Below are positions 8,746-18,086 of a DNA stretch of 64,000 nucleotides, piece by piece (position 1 is the stretch's first letter; the number at the start of each line of letters is the position of its first letter). The DNA lies in the NCBI RefSeq assembly GCF_001747105.1, contig NZ_MDGQ01000003.1, positions 806,001-870,000 of the forward strand, written 5' to 3'. A model generated the notes under the pieces. The model made no database searches. It was given only the letters and a program-made list of their open reading frames with translations, and had not been told where the DNA came from. Made by a program: the position numbers and the translations under genes. The DNA is from Roseivirga misakiensis (GTDB lineage Bacteria; Bacteroidota; Bacteroidia; Cytophagales; Cyclobacteriaceae).

Positions 8746-9336
8746 TTACTTGTCGTTTCCAGTATCGGCTGTTTCAGCTGGTGCGTCACCTGGGCTTGGC
8801 TGCTTCGGCATTTCAACGCCTAATTTCGCAAAAACCTGCTCAGTAATGTTAAGTGAATCGTCTGCAGCAAGTACAATTCCATCTCCTGAGGCAGAAACTC
8901 TCATGTTAAGAATCATATTATATCCCAATTCTTTTCTTACCTCTTCAATGGCCGTTTGAACCTTAGCGTAAACTGGGTTCATAAGGGTAGCCTCTTTTGC
9001 TTGTAAAGCTTGTTGTGCTTGCGCAGTATAGTCTTTCAGTTCTTTGTCCAACCTAATAACCTCATTCTCTTTTTCCTTTACTGCAGCTTGGTTAGCGTTA
9101 GGCTGCTGAGCCATTGCCTGAAGTTCTGAGTATTTGGTTTGAAATGTTGTTTGCTTTGCTTGGACGTTACTTCCTAGCTGTCCTTCATAGGTTTTAACCT
9201 CAGATCTGATACCCTCTATCTCTGGCATGCTGTACACGATAAACTCCAAGTATGTAAATCCAATTTTGAAGTCTTGCGCTTGAGTGGCTCCATACATAAA
9301 CAATGCAACCACCATCATCATTAATCTACGCTTCAT
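8746..9336 (-). CDS. OmpH/Skp family periplasmic chaperone (second copy)
   Basis: A 196-aa protein with a signal peptide (MKRRLMMMVVALFMYGATQAQ-type, cleaved after AQ) and the Skp fold: a short beta body ('FKIGFTYLEFIVYSMPE') and a long coiled coil (residues ~45-115) with many Q, E and K residues. Skp/OmpH trimers hold unfolded outer-membrane proteins in the periplasm for delivery to BamA. It carries an extra C-terminal acidic, proline-rich tail. It is the last gene of uppS-bamA-ompH-ompH, 28 bp after the first ompH. Confidence 0.88.
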   Translation of the reverse strand: MKRRLMMMVVALFMYGATQAQDFKIGFTYLEFIVYSMPEIEGIRSEVKTYEGQLGSNVQAKQTTFQTKYSELQAMAQQPNANQAAVKEKENEVIRLDKELKDYTAQAQQALQAKEATLMNPVYAKVQTAIEEVRKELGYNMILNMRVSASGDGIVLAADDSLNITEQVFAKLGVEMPKQPSPGDAPAETADTGNDK

Positions 9337-9364
9337 GATCTTATATTTTAATGTTTCAGTTCCT

Positions 9365-9901
9365 TTAATTCTGTTCTATTATGCCTAATTCTTCTAGTAC
9401 GAATTCCGTATAATCATGGACAGGATTTGAATATGCTATTCCAATGTCCGCGGACTTATCGAAAAGATAGTCCAAACCATACTTCTTACATACCACCTCC
9501 ACAGTTTGGCTCACTTTTGTTCTAAGTGGAAGTAACAACTCGTCTACCTTCTTAAAGTAAAGTCCGTTGTAGCCAAAGAGGTCAGTACTTCTTTTGGCCG
9601 CCTCTTCTTGTTTTTCTTGAATGGCTTTTGCCCTATCCTTTTTCATTTCGGACGTCAAAAGTACCTCTGTCGCTCTTAGCTCTGCTCGCATTCTTTCAGC
9701 CTCGTTATACAAACTCCGTACCTCTTTGTCATAAGAAGCAGAAAGTGCTTCTAATTCCTTGAGTTTTTCGGCATACTCTGGCATTTTATTCAGAACATAT
9801 TCTGAGTCATAATGCCCGAATTTTTGGGCTAAAGCGCTTTGAGCAGGCGCAAAGATAAAGATTAATGCTAGGATTACTAGAGTGGAAAATATTTTGTACA
9901 T
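9365..9901 (-). CDS. OmpH/Skp family periplasmic chaperone (first copy)
   Basis: A 178-aa secreted protein with a signal peptide ending 'QSALAQ', then 'KFGHYDSEYVLNKMPEYAE', a typical OmpH N-terminus, and a coiled coil across residues ~40-110. The C-terminal part ('VVCKKYGLDYLFDKSADIGIAY') matches the Bacteroidota OmpH pattern. It follows bamA by 1 bp and precedes a second, divergent ompH copy. Duplicated ompH genes behind bamA are usual in the phylum. Confidence 0.9.
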   Translation of the reverse strand: MYKIFSTLVILALIFIFAPAQSALAQKFGHYDSEYVLNKMPEYAEKLKELEALSASYDKEVRSLYNEAERMRAELRATEVLLTSEMKKDRAKAIQEKQEEAAKRSTDLFGYNGLYFKKVDELLLPLRTKVSQTVEVVCKKYGLDYLFDKSADIGIAYSNPVHDYTEFVLEELGIIEQN

Positions 9902-9902
9902 G

Positions 9903-12557
9903 TTACCTTATTTGTTGTCCAATTGTAAAATGTACCTGAGAACCAGACTGAATAGCCGGAGAGAAAGAGTCATCAGAATCGAAACCATGAGCCCAATCAA
10001 CACCGAGTAATCCAAAGGCTGGCAAGAAAATTCTTGCACCAAAACCAGCTGACCTAAATAGCTTTCTAGGCGTATATTCAGAAAAATCAATCCAAGTATT
10101 ACCTGCTTCCATAAAGGCCAATAAATAAATAGTAGAGCCAGGTTTGAGTGATACCGGGTATCTTAACTCCGCAACAAACTTGTTGTATACAACCCCTCCT
10201 CTAAAACCAGTATTGGCGTCAACAGGATCAATTATGTTATCGTCATAACCTCTCAACGGAATTATATCCTGCCCTATTATAAAATTATTCGCGCCATTTA
10301 GTCCATTACCTCCTAGGAAGAATCTTTCAAACGGACCAGAATCTGTTTTATCAGAGTAAGTTCCGATAAAGCCCATGTGTGCTCTTGCGTTGATCACGAA
10401 CTTACTATTCAATGGAATAAATAATGATAAGTCCATCATCCATTTATGGTATTCCACAAATTCATATCTGTCTTCTTCGCTCAATTCTGGATCAGCAAAT
10501 TTGTCTGGGTTTAGTAGTGACCATGGCGGAGTTGCGTTTACTGATAGCGTAAACTGCGAACCATATGTCGGGAATTGAGGGTTGTCAATATTACTTCTGG
10601 AAACAGTAGTATTGAATGTCAAACTGTGTGATTGACCAGTAGAGAAACCAAGTGTATTACCAAAATTGAATACATCGTAAAATTGGTAAGCGATGGTATT
10701 CTGAACTTGGAAGTAATCATCCGGCCATCTCAATCTTCTTCCTAAACCAACAGTTACTCCAGTTGCCTTTAAGAATCCTAAAAGGTCGTTAGTGATTGGC
10801 TGAATAGTTCTATTCGAGGTTCTACTTAAGCTGACCGTGAAGTTATTTGGTTTTTTACCACCGAGCCATGGTTCAGAAAAGACTAAGCTAGTACTTCTAA
10901 ATCTTCTACCATTCGATTGTAATTGTAGTGATAGTTTTTGGCCATCGCCACTCGGATAAGGTCTCCACTTACTCCAATCTCCGATATTGTTTACCGAAAA
11001 GTTATTCAGTGAAAGGCCAACGGTTCCAACAAAACCAAATGGACCTCCGAATCCACCAGACAACTGAATCTGGTCTGAGGATTTCTCGACTAGGTCAAAT
11101 ACGATGTCTACAGTTCCATCTGCCAAATTAGGAATTGGTTGTGGGTTAATTTGTTCAGGGTCGAAATAGCCTAGTTGACCAAGTTCCTGAATGGTTCTGA
11201 TTAATTCTCTTCTACTATATTTCTGACCCGGAAGTGTTCTGATTTCTCTAAGAATAACGTGATCACTCGTACGATCATTTCCGTTGAGAATAATACGCTT
11301 GATAGTGGCTTGTTCACCCTCTGTCATTCTCATTTCAATGTCGATAGAGTCATTTTCCGCCCTGACTTCTACGGCTTGAATCCTAAATGTAAGATAACCG
11401 TCGTCTGAATAAAGTGACATGATATCTCCACCTCCCGGGCCAGCAAACTGAGTTCTTTCATCGAGCTTTTGTCGATTGTAAACATCACCTTTTCTGATAT
11501 CTAATTTTTCTGTCAATACAGAATCGGTGTATTTGAAGTTACCAATCCATTCTATGTTTCGGATATAGTACTTTCTACCTTCATCGACTTCCACTTTTAG
11601 ATCGATAAAGTCATCGTTTACCTTGACGATCTCATCACTTAATATCTCGGCATCTCTATATCCTTTTGAGTTATAGAAGGAAATTAAACTGGCCTTATCG
11701 TCGTCAAAATCAGTGCTAATGAATTTGGAACCCTTCAGAAAGTTTAATTTGACATTGTCATTTAAGAACTTTTTGAAATCAGTTTTAGATACCTCGTAAG
11801 AGGAGTCAACGTAATTTCTAATCGAATTTGGATTTGTTTTAAAAACTTCGTCGAAGAGTTTAGAAACCAACCAAAATCTCGGCTTCTCAGCGGTATTTTT
11901 CAGTGTTCTTTTTAATCTCTTATCGGTAAATGATTCGTTTCCATCGAAGTAGATTTTGTTAATCTTTACTTTAGATTTTTTATCGACATCAAAATTTAAC
12001 CTTACTCTATCCGCAAATAAGGAATCTTCAATTTGTTCCGTTTTTACTGTTGTGTTCAGGAATCCTTTCTCAATAAAAAATTTACGAATTACGATTTCTG
12101 AATTCTTGATAAGTGCTGGAGTGGCTACTTTACCACTAATATTGAGTTGCTCTATGATTTCTGACTCTTGAGAAGAGTTTACGTTTGCAATTTTTGCTTC
12201 CTGGATTCTTGGGCGTTCAGAAACTCGAACTTCTATAAATGCTCGATCTCCTTCGGTTTTAGTCAACCAAAACTGCACATCTGCAATAATTCCTTGGCTC
12301 CATAATTTTTTGATACCATCCGAGATTTCAGCCCCTGGAATAGGAATTCTGTCGCCAACTTTAATACCTGTCAGCGCGAGTAATGCACTCTCCTGTAGCC
12401 CTACAAGGCCAGTTATAGAGATATCAGCGATTTCAAAAACCTTCGGGTTAGAATAATCTATTTGTACTCCATCCCCAGCATTCACCTGATACCTGTTTTG
12501 TGCAAAACCAGATATGCACAACATCAGAAACATGACAGCTACTACTAACTTTCTCAT
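9903..12557 (-). CDS. bamA: Outer membrane assembly factor BamA
   Basis: An 884-aa protein counted from the ATG that gives signal peptide 'MRKLVVAVMFLMLCISGFAQ'; a TTG four codons upstream overlaps the uppS stop and is less likely. Five POTRA repeats span residues ~45-450 ('KINKIYFDGNESFTDKRLKRTLKN', 'YIRNIEWIGNFKYTDSVL', 'IKRIILNGNDRTSDHVILREI'). The 16-strand barrel fills the rest and ends in an aromatic-rich strand ('VHFTIGQQIR'). BamA inserts barrel proteins into the outer membrane. It sits between uppS and its ompH chaperones. Confidence 0.95.
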   Translation of the reverse strand: MRKLVVAVMFLMLCISGFAQNRYQVNAGDGVQIDYSNPKVFEIADISITGLVGLQESALLALTGIKVGDRIPIPGAEISDGIKKLWSQGIIADVQFWLTKTEGDRAFIEVRVSERPRIQEAKIANVNSSQESEIIEQLNISGKVATPALIKNSEIVIRKFFIEKGFLNTTVKTEQIEDSLFADRVRLNFDVDKKSKVKINKIYFDGNESFTDKRLKRTLKNTAEKPRFWLVSKLFDEVFKTNPNSIRNYVDSSYEVSKTDFKKFLNDNVKLNFLKGSKFISTDFDDDKASLISFYNSKGYRDAEILSDEIVKVNDDFIDLKVEVDEGRKYYIRNIEWIGNFKYTDSVLTEKLDIRKGDVYNRQKLDERTQFAGPGGGDIMSLYSDDGYLTFRIQAVEVRAENDSIDIEMRMTEGEQATIKRIILNGNDRTSDHVILREIRTLPGQKYSRRELIRTIQELGQLGYFDPEQINPQPIPNLADGTVDIVFDLVEKSSDQIQLSGGFGGPFGFVGTVGLSLNNFSVNNIGDWSKWRPYPSGDGQKLSLQLQSNGRRFRSTSLVFSEPWLGGKKPNNFTVSLSRTSNRTIQPITNDLLGFLKATGVTVGLGRRLRWPDDYFQVQNTIAYQFYDVFNFGNTLGFSTGQSHSLTFNTTVSRSNIDNPQFPTYGSQFTLSVNATPPWSLLNPDKFADPELSEEDRYEFVEYHKWMMDLSLFIPLNSKFVINARAHMGFIGTYSDKTDSGPFERFFLGGNGLNGANNFIIGQDIIPLRGYDDNIIDPVDANTGFRGGVVYNKFVAELRYPVSLKPGSTIYLLAFMEAGNTWIDFSEYTPRKLFRSAGFGARIFLPAFGLLGVDWAHGFDSDDSFSPAIQSGSQVHFTIGQQIR

Positions 12558-12565
12558 CCGCTTTA

Positions 12566-13303
12566 TCAACTCTTTATTTGCTCGCTTGTCATTCCGAACC
12601 TTCTTTCTCTATTCTGATAAGATACAATTGCCTCGTACAAATCCTTTTTTCTATAGTCGGGCCACAAAGTATCTGTTATGTAAAACTCCGTATAAGCCAT
12701 CTGCCAAAGTAGAAAATTGCTAATACGTTGTTCTCCGCTTGTTCTTATCAACAATTCAGGATCGGGTATACCTGATGTATTTAAGTATTTATTTATTAAT
12801 TCTTGATCAATATTTTCAGCATCAACCTTTCCTTCGGCCACGTCTTTTGCGATCGCTTTAGTGGCTTGGGCAATATCCCACCTTCCACTGTAGCTTAGGG
12901 CTAAAACCAACACCATTCGGTCGTTATTCTTAGTTTTTGCCATCGCCTCAGCCAACTCTCGCTGACATTTTTCTGGTAGACTTTTAGTATCACCAATCGT
13001 ATCTAACCGAATACCATTGTCCATCAAAGTCTTCATTTCGGAAACCAACGTTGAAACTAAAAGCTCCATTAGTGCATTTACTTCAACTTTTGGCCTAGAC
13101 CAGTTTTCGGTAGAAAATGCGTACAACGTGAGGTATTCTACGCCAAGTTCTGCGCAGCCTTCTGTCACATCTCTGACAGCTTTGATCGCATTTTTGTGTC
13201 CAAAAATCCTCGCAGCGCCCTTTTTCTTAGCCCAACGTCCATTCCCGTCCATAATGACGGCAATATGTTTTGGCAGGGATTCTGATATGATTTGTTCCTT
13301 CAT
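12566..13303 (-). CDS. uppS: Isoprenyl (undecaprenyl) diphosphate synthase
   Basis: A 245-aa cis-prenyltransferase that makes the C55 carrier lipid for cell-wall and O-antigen synthesis. Signature segments are 'HIAVIMDGNGRWAKKKG' (catalytic Asp, residues ~13-29), 'YLTLYAFSTENWSRP' and 'PDPELLIRTSGEQRISNFLLWQMAYTEFY'. Length is normal. It is the first gene of the uppS-bamA-ompH-ompH group, ending 8 bp before the bamA ATG. Confidence 0.95.
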   Translation of the reverse strand: MKEQIISESLPKHIAVIMDGNGRWAKKKGAARIFGHKNAIKAVRDVTEGCAELGVEYLTLYAFSTENWSRPKVEVNALMELLVSTLVSEMKTLMDNGIRLDTIGDTKSLPEKCQRELAEAMAKTKNNDRMVLVLALSYSGRWDIAQATKAIAKDVAEGKVDAENIDQELINKYLNTSGIPDPELLIRTSGEQRISNFLLWQMAYTEFYITDTLWPDYRKKDLYEAIVSYQNRERRFGMTSEQIKS

Positions 13304-13386
13304 TCTCCGGATTTCTCAAAAAGCAAGCGCGAAGGTACGAAAATGGAATTGGTTTTTAAATCTCCTAATAAACTCTTTCTCAGAGA

Positions 13387-14106
13387 TTAATAGAACGGTT
13401 TGGGACAGACTATTTTGTAGAAAGTATAACTCAATGAAAATCCTGTGAAAAACATCACATCGTCATCATTTGGATTACCTCCTCGATAGTCTTTGATATT
13501 GGGAGTTTTCAATGAAACATTGTCCAAAAAGTCAGAATTGGTTTTGATCGCCGAAGTAGATATACCAAGTACCCATCTTCGATTCATTTTGATTTTAATT
13601 CCGATCCCTACTGGTGCTCTGAATTGAACACCTGAAGAGTAATTATTACCCAACTGATCTTCGCCTTGAAGCCTATAAGCGCCTAGTCCGAAAAATAGAT
13701 AAGGCGTCCAGTGTTGATCCAACTTTTCATTTCTATAGTCGAGAAAGTTATACTCCAGAATCATATCTGTGTTTACAAATCGACTAGAAAAAGAAGCTCT
13801 CCTATTTGCTGAAAATACGTCAAATGCTTCATCATCAGCACCTTTTAAACGACCTCGGCCTACGGAAAACCGTAAACTAACCCCATCATTAATGTGCTTT
13901 CTGAAGAAAAACTGACCGCCTAGTGTATTGTTGCTGAAGTCATACTGTCGTACGACGTCACCAAGATAATTATACCCACCTAATTCAATACCTATCTCAG
14001 TATTTTGAGCTTTCAATCCTGTTGAAAGCATTACAAATAACAGACTTATCAAAAAGACAGGCCTGTCCAGTTTATCCGTATGATATGATTGCAAGCTAGA
14101 GAACAA
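13387..14106 (-). CDS. DUF6089 family outer-membrane protein
   Basis: A protein of about 239 aa with a signal peptide ('PVFLISLLFVMLSTGLKAQ') and then a beta-rich body ('IGIELGGYNYLGDVVRQYD') typical of small outer-membrane barrels. The location between uppS and nadK matches the DUF6089 family found in the same place in many Bacteroidota. No ATG precedes the signal; the TTG at 14106, or a later in-frame TTG, is the probable start. Function is unknown; envelope assembly is suggested by the neighbours only. Confidence 0.75.
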   Translation of the reverse strand: MFSSLQSYHTDKLDRPVFLISLLFVMLSTGLKAQNTEIGIELGGYNYLGDVVRQYDFSNNTLGGQFFFRKHINDGVSLRFSVGRGRLKGADDEAFDVFSANRRASFSSRFVNTDMILEYNFLDYRNEKLDQHWTPYLFFGLGAYRLQGEDQLGNNYSSGVQFRAPVGIGIKIKMNRRWVLGISTSAIKTNSDFLDNVSLKTPNIKDYRGGNPNDDDVMFFTGFSLSYTFYKIVCPKPFY

Positions 14107-14147
14107 AGAGAAATTGTTTTTTAAGGTCTCAGTTAAATATTGTTAAC

Positions 14148-15023
14148 TCAATTGCGGGCGTCTAAACCCCAGTTCAATTTTTGACGCAAGGTATCAAAAT
14201 ACCTGTCATTGTTAAAACGAACGAGTTTTGCCTCAAATTCTTCTCTCCTAACGGAAATTTTTGCGCTATCGTCTATGCTTTGCGATCGAGAATCTAATGA
14301 AACCATGAATTGCTTTGATCTACCCTCTATTTCAAATGTGATCTCGCTAGTATCAGAAACAATGATCGGGCGAACGTTTAGGTTGTGTGGACTGACCGGG
14401 GTAATGATGAAATTTTTCTGTGTTGGATGTACAAGTGGTCCTCCACAACTTAAAGAATAGCCCGTGGAGCCTGTTGGTGTAGCTACAATTAGTCCATCGG
14501 CCCAGTATGAGTTCAAATAATCCCCATCGACATAGGTATGTACCACTATCATTGAGGAGGTTTCCTTTTTTACGATGGTTAGTTCATTTAAACCGAAGTT
14601 ATAGGGCTGAAAAATTCCCTGATCCGAACCTACTCTTATCAGTGACCTTGATTCTACGGTAAATTCTCCAGAAACTAGACGCTGAAATGTATCTCTTATA
14701 TCATTTCGAGGTGTATTCGCTAAAAAACCAAGCCTTCCCAAGTTAATACCCACGATCGGCGTCTCGGAGCGATTGGTGTAGGTGATCGTATCTAAAATTG
14801 TCCCATCACCCCCCAAACTGAGTATAAAATCAAAAGAGGAAAGGTCATCACCAAGCTTAAAAGTATCTAGATGGCCTGTAGAAAAGTCTTTCTCGTTCAG
14901 ATCAGATTTGTATAATTCAGAAATAGCCGCTTCAATACTATGCTTTTCGAGTAACTGAAAAACATCGTTGATACACCCTTGTGCTTCAGGGCCTGTACTT
15001 TTTCCATGAAGGGCAATTCTCAT
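14148..15023 (-). CDS. nadK: NAD kinase
   Basis: A 291-aa ATP-NAD kinase that makes NADP. The GGDGT motif is at residues 71-75 (catalytic Asp73), 'NELTI' is the NAD-binding segment, and 'TPTGSTGYSLSCGGP' is the conserved glycine-rich loop. Length and start ('MRIALHGK') fit the family. It follows the CBS-domain gene by 7 bp in the same direction. Confidence 0.95.
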   Translation of the reverse strand: MRIALHGKSTGPEAQGCINDVFQLLEKHSIEAAISELYKSDLNEKDFSTGHLDTFKLGDDLSSFDFILSLGGDGTILDTITYTNRSETPIVGINLGRLGFLANTPRNDIRDTFQRLVSGEFTVESRSLIRVGSDQGIFQPYNFGLNELTIVKKETSSMIVVHTYVDGDYLNSYWADGLIVATPTGSTGYSLSCGGPLVHPTQKNFIITPVSPHNLNVRPIIVSDTSEITFEIEGRSKQFMVSLDSRSQSIDDSAKISVRREEFEAKLVRFNNDRYFDTLRQKLNWGLDARN

Positions 15024-15030
15024 ATGGATT

Positions 15031-15696
15031 TTATATGTTCAAGTATCGCATTAAAAGATCGAAGCGTTCTTGATCATTTGATTTAATTTCTTCCTCCTGA
15101 AACCTTCCGATAATTCTGTAACCAAATCGTTCTAGCGAAGCTGTAACATGAGAAACCTCTGATTTATTCAGCTTTAAAGTTACCCGAAGCATTGCCGCGT
15201 CTTTTGGGTCAGAGTTGATCGTGCTACTCAGGATTTTAACATCTTCTGATTCAATCAGGCGGCTGATTTCAGCTAACGAGTAGTCGCGCTGGTTCATTAA
15301 TAAAACTAAAATAGCTCCAGGTTCTTGAACAGCGGTCGACTCCGCAAATGCGTTAATAGTATCTTCTAGTGCTATTACTCCTTGAAAAATACCGGAATCT
15401 GATAATACAGCCACTAGTTGTGATTCATGCTGTGCAGCTACTTTAATCACATCATAAAAATGCTGGTGCTCCGTTACAAAACACTGCTCTGCATCTAAAT
15501 AGTATTGATTAACAGGTTTTTTGGAGTCATTTTCTTCAAGAATGATTTCTTCGTTAATAAAGCCTAGAAACCTTCCTTTTTCAATAACTGGCAGCTGATT
15601 CATCCTTAACTCTTCCATCCAAACAATGGCCTTGTGGCCGTCATCCGTCGGTTTGAGTGGGGGAATCATATGATTTATTAATTCTAATGCTACCAT
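15031..15696 (-). CDS. CBS-domain protein
   Basis: A 221-aa soluble protein with two CBS motifs in the N-terminal ~125 residues ('PPLKPTDDGHKAIVWMEELRMNQLPVIEKGRFLGFI' region and 'VLSDSGIFQGVIALEDTINAF'). It ends with an ACT-like segment (~140-205, 'MLRVTLKLNKSEVSHVTASLERFGYRIIG'). CBS pairs bind adenine nucleotides. In Bacteroidota this gene usually sits upstream of nadK, as here, which makes an energy- or NAD(P)-linked sensing role plausible but unproven. Confidence 0.82.
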   Translation of the reverse strand: MVALELINHMIPPLKPTDDGHKAIVWMEELRMNQLPVIEKGRFLGFINEEIILEENDSKKPVNQYYLDAEQCFVTEHQHFYDVIKVAAQHESQLVAVLSDSGIFQGVIALEDTINAFAESTAVQEPGAILVLLMNQRDYSLAEISRLIESEDVKILSSTINSDPKDAAMLRVTLKLNKSEVSHVTASLERFGYRIIGRFQEEEIKSNDQERFDLLMRYLNI

Positions 15697-15759
15697 TTAA
15701 ATGCTTTTGACATAAAACGACCGATAATCGCTTTTAGTTCTAACTAATATAGCTGGGTT

Positions 15760-16329
15760 CTATACAATTTCGTTAAATCTCACCCAGTTTTTCAGTATTT
15801 CAAGGCCATATTCGGTCAAAAACGCCTCGGGATGAAACTGAATTCCCCAAACTTTTAAATCTTCGGAACCTTCAAATGACATTAACTCTCCCGTCGAAGT
15901 TTTCGCTGTTGGTGTCAAAATTTTAGGTAACTCGGCAACTATTAATGAATGATATCTCACCACATTAAAAGTTAAAGGAAGGCCATCATACATATGAGAA
16001 TCTGACGCCTCAATTTGCGAGATTTTACCATGCATAGGCCTTTTTGCTTTCTCAAGTTTGGCTCCAAGGTGTTGTGCAATAGCTTGATGCCCTAAACAAA
16101 TGCCAATCATCGGAAGCCTCCCTAAAAATTGGGCGATAATGGGAAGTAAATTCCCCGCATCAGAAGGTTTTTCAGGTCCTGGAGACAATACAATGCCACT
16201 AAAGTCATCAGGATTCAATTGATCTAATGAGACATTGTTTCTCATCACCTTTACCTCAATTCCCAACTGATTAAAATAGTCAACCAAGTTGTAGGTAAAC
16301 GAATCGTAATTATCAATGAGGAGGATCAA
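15760..16329 (-). CDS. pabA: Aminodeoxychorismate/anthranilate synthase glutamine amidotransferase subunit
   Basis: A 189-aa class I glutamine amidotransferase that supplies ammonia to a chorismate-using partner. It opens with 'ILLIDNYDSFTYNL', has the nucleophile Cys in 'GICLGHQAIA' and the His-x-Glu pair in 'IQFHPEAFLT'. The conserved N-terminus forces a TTG start at 16329, whose TTGA overlaps the cvpA stop. Whether it serves folate (PabA) or tryptophan (TrpG) synthesis cannot be told from sequence; no trp genes are nearby, so PabA is slightly favoured. Confidence 0.88.
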   Translation of the reverse strand: MILLIDNYDSFTYNLVDYFNQLGIEVKVMRNNVSLDQLNPDDFSGIVLSPGPEKPSDAGNLLPIIAQFLGRLPMIGICLGHQAIAQHLGAKLEKAKRPMHGKISQIEASDSHMYDGLPLTFNVVRYHSLIVAELPKILTPTAKTSTGELMSFEGSEDLKVWGIQFHPEAFLTEYGLEILKNWVRFNEIV

Positions 16330-16850
16330 ACAGGAGAGATTAGCTCTTTAATATTTTCCAACATTTCTTCAGCAAATGGCAGCACTACGTCCAATGCCGA
16401 TATGATATTTGGGCCTAATTCTGAAAGAAATGGATATAAGACCAATTCTTCGTCTTGCCCAGGTAGATCGACACCAAAGTTGGACGTCAACCATAATATA
16501 ATACTTAAACCAATGGCCCATTTCACAATACCCACAATGGCTCCTGCAAATTTATCTACTCCACCAAGTAAAGTCATGTCAACCATTTTCTTAACCATTT
16601 TGCCCAGCATATTGACTAAGAGAATTATGGCAATGAAAATGATGAGGAATGAAATGAATGGCAGTAAATGGTCAACCCCCTCGAGATATTCCGATAGATA
16701 AGACATCCCCAATTCCATTAACTTGAACCCGCCGATTATGGCCAGAACAAAAGCAAGGATACCAAAAAGCTCAAGTAACAGCCCTTTGCGATAACCCATG
16801 GCTCCGCCAAAAATCAATGGAATTAGAAGAATTACGTCGAGGGTCTTCAA
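16326..16850 (-). CDS. cvpA: CvpA family membrane protein
   Basis: A 174-aa inner-membrane protein with four hydrophobic segments (about residues 5-22, 28-48, 62-85, 100-122) and the CvpA-type N-terminus 'DVILLIPLIFGGAMGYRKGLLLEL'. CvpA proteins affect envelope integrity and, in E. coli, colicin V production. The start is a TTG one base after the yqeY stop. The 3' end overlaps pabA by 4 nt, so yqeY-cvpA-pabA look like one transcript. Confidence 0.87.
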   Translation of the reverse strand: MKTLDVILLIPLIFGGAMGYRKGLLLELFGILAFVLAIIGGFKLMELGMSYLSEYLEGVDHLLPFISFLIIFIAIILLVNMLGKMVKKMVDMTLLGGVDKFAGAIVGIVKWAIGLSIILWLTSNFGVDLPGQDEELVLYPFLSELGPNIISALDVVLPFAEEMLENIKELISPV

Positions 16851-16851
16851 A

Positions 16852-17304
16852 CTATCCGACTAAAATAGATTTTACAATACCAGAAATCGTCTTACCATCA
16901 GCTTTTCCAGCCATAGCCTTACTTGCCATTCCCATAACCTTACCCATGTCTTGTGGACCAGTTGCCCCAACTTGTGCAATGATTTTTTCAAGCTCTACTT
17001 TAATTTCAGCTTCCGACAATTGCTTCGGTAAATACTTTTCAATAACAGCAATTTCAGCCTCCTCGGTAGAAGCTAAATCTTCCCTACCCTGATCTTTATA
17101 TATCTGTGCAGAATCTTTTCTCTGTTTTACCGCCTTCATCAACAGCTTAAGTTCAGCATCTTCAGAAACATCACCAGAGCCACCCTTTTCAGTTTCGGCA
17201 AGTAGAATCATTGATTTTATTGCTCTCAAAGCCTTCAACTCGTCTTTTTGACGTGCCAACATAGCTTTCTTAATGTCTGCCTCTATCTGTACTTTTAAGC
17301 TCAT
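16852..17304 (-). CDS. GatB/YqeY domain-containing protein
   Basis: A 150-aa YqeY family protein: an N-terminal helical domain ('KAMLARQKDELKALRAIKSMI') and the GatB-tail-like C-terminal domain ('IEKYLPKQLSEAEIKVELEKII', 'MGKVMGMASKAMAGKADGKTI'). The family resembles the tRNA-binding tail of the GatB amidotransferase, but its role is not settled. It is the first gene of a minus-strand group and divergent from pdxJ. Confidence 0.92.
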   Translation of the reverse strand: MSLKVQIEADIKKAMLARQKDELKALRAIKSMILLAETEKGGSGDVSEDAELKLLMKAVKQRKDSAQIYKDQGREDLASTEEAEIAVIEKYLPKQLSEAEIKVELEKIIAQVGATGPQDMGKVMGMASKAMAGKADGKTISGIVKSILVG

Positions 17305-17345
17305 CTTTTAAATATTTTCGATTTTTTAAATCATTAACTTGCGCG

Positions 17346-17353
17346 CAAAGTTA
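17346..17353 (-). promoter_or_regulatory. Candidate -7 element for yqeY-cvpA-pabA
   Basis: The minus strand reads TAACTTTG, an exact match to the Bacteroidota TAnnTTTG -7 element, about 42 nt upstream of the yqeY ATG. I see no matching TTTG at the usual spacing, so support is partial. Confidence 0.4.
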
Positions 17354-17372
17354 GGTAATAAAGGGAAATTGA

Positions 17373-18086
17373 ATGACTAGACTGAGTGTTAACATAAATA
17401 AAGTAGCGACACTGAGAAATGCACGCGGAGGAAACAACCCAAGTGTAGTACAAGTGGCTAAAGATATAGAACGTTTCGGAGCGCAAGGTATCACTGTACA
17501 CCCTCGGCCTGACGAAAGACACATTACCACCAAAGATGTCTATGATTTAAAGGAAGTCGTTACGACAGAATTCAATATTGAAGGCTACCCAGACGATCGC
17601 TTTATGAAAATTTTGGAAGAAGTAAGACCCGATCAAGCGACATTGGTACCCGATCCACCTCATGTATTGACATCTAATGCCGGTTGGGATACCGTCGAAA
17701 ACGAAAAGAGCCTAACCGAAATTATCAGTAGCATTAAAGCGTTAGGGATTCGGACATCAATATTTGTAAATCCTAATGTCGAAATGGTTGAAGGAGCCTC
17801 TAAAGTCGGAACGGATAGAATAGAATTGTATACAGAAATGTATGCAACCGGTTTTCTCAAGGAGCCTTCAACTGCCATTGCTGACTATAAAGCAGCGGCA
17901 CAAAAAGCAGAAGCCTTGGGCATCGGTATCAATGCTGGTCATGATTTGGACCTTAATAACTTAAAATACTTGGTGCAAGAAATTCCAATGATGGATGAAG
18001 TGAGTATTGGCCATGCGCTGATTTGCGATGCACTGTATTACGGCTTAGAAAATACTATTCAACTATACTTAAGAGAACTACAATAG
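17373..18086 (+). CDS. pdxJ: Pyridoxine 5'-phosphate synthase
   Basis: A 237-aa TIM-barrel enzyme that condenses 1-deoxyxylulose 5-phosphate with 3-amino-2-oxopropyl phosphate to pyridoxine 5'-phosphate. It begins '[20 protein letters not shown]', then '[13 protein letters not shown]', '[16 protein letters not shown]' and ends with '[17 protein letters not shown]', all typical of PdxJ. It is followed without a gap by the hydrolase gene. Confidence 0.96.
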   Translation: MTRLSVNINKVATLRNARGGNNPSVVQVAKDIERFGAQGITVHPRPDERHITTKDVYDLKEVVTTEFNIEGYPDDRFMKILEEVRPDQATLVPDPPHVLTSNAGWDTVENEKSLTEIISSIKALGIRTSIFVNPNVEMVEGASKVGTDRIELYTEMYATGFLKEPSTAIADYKAAAQKAEALGIGINAGHDLDLNNLKYLVQEIPMMDEVSIGHALICDALYYGLENTIQLYLRELQ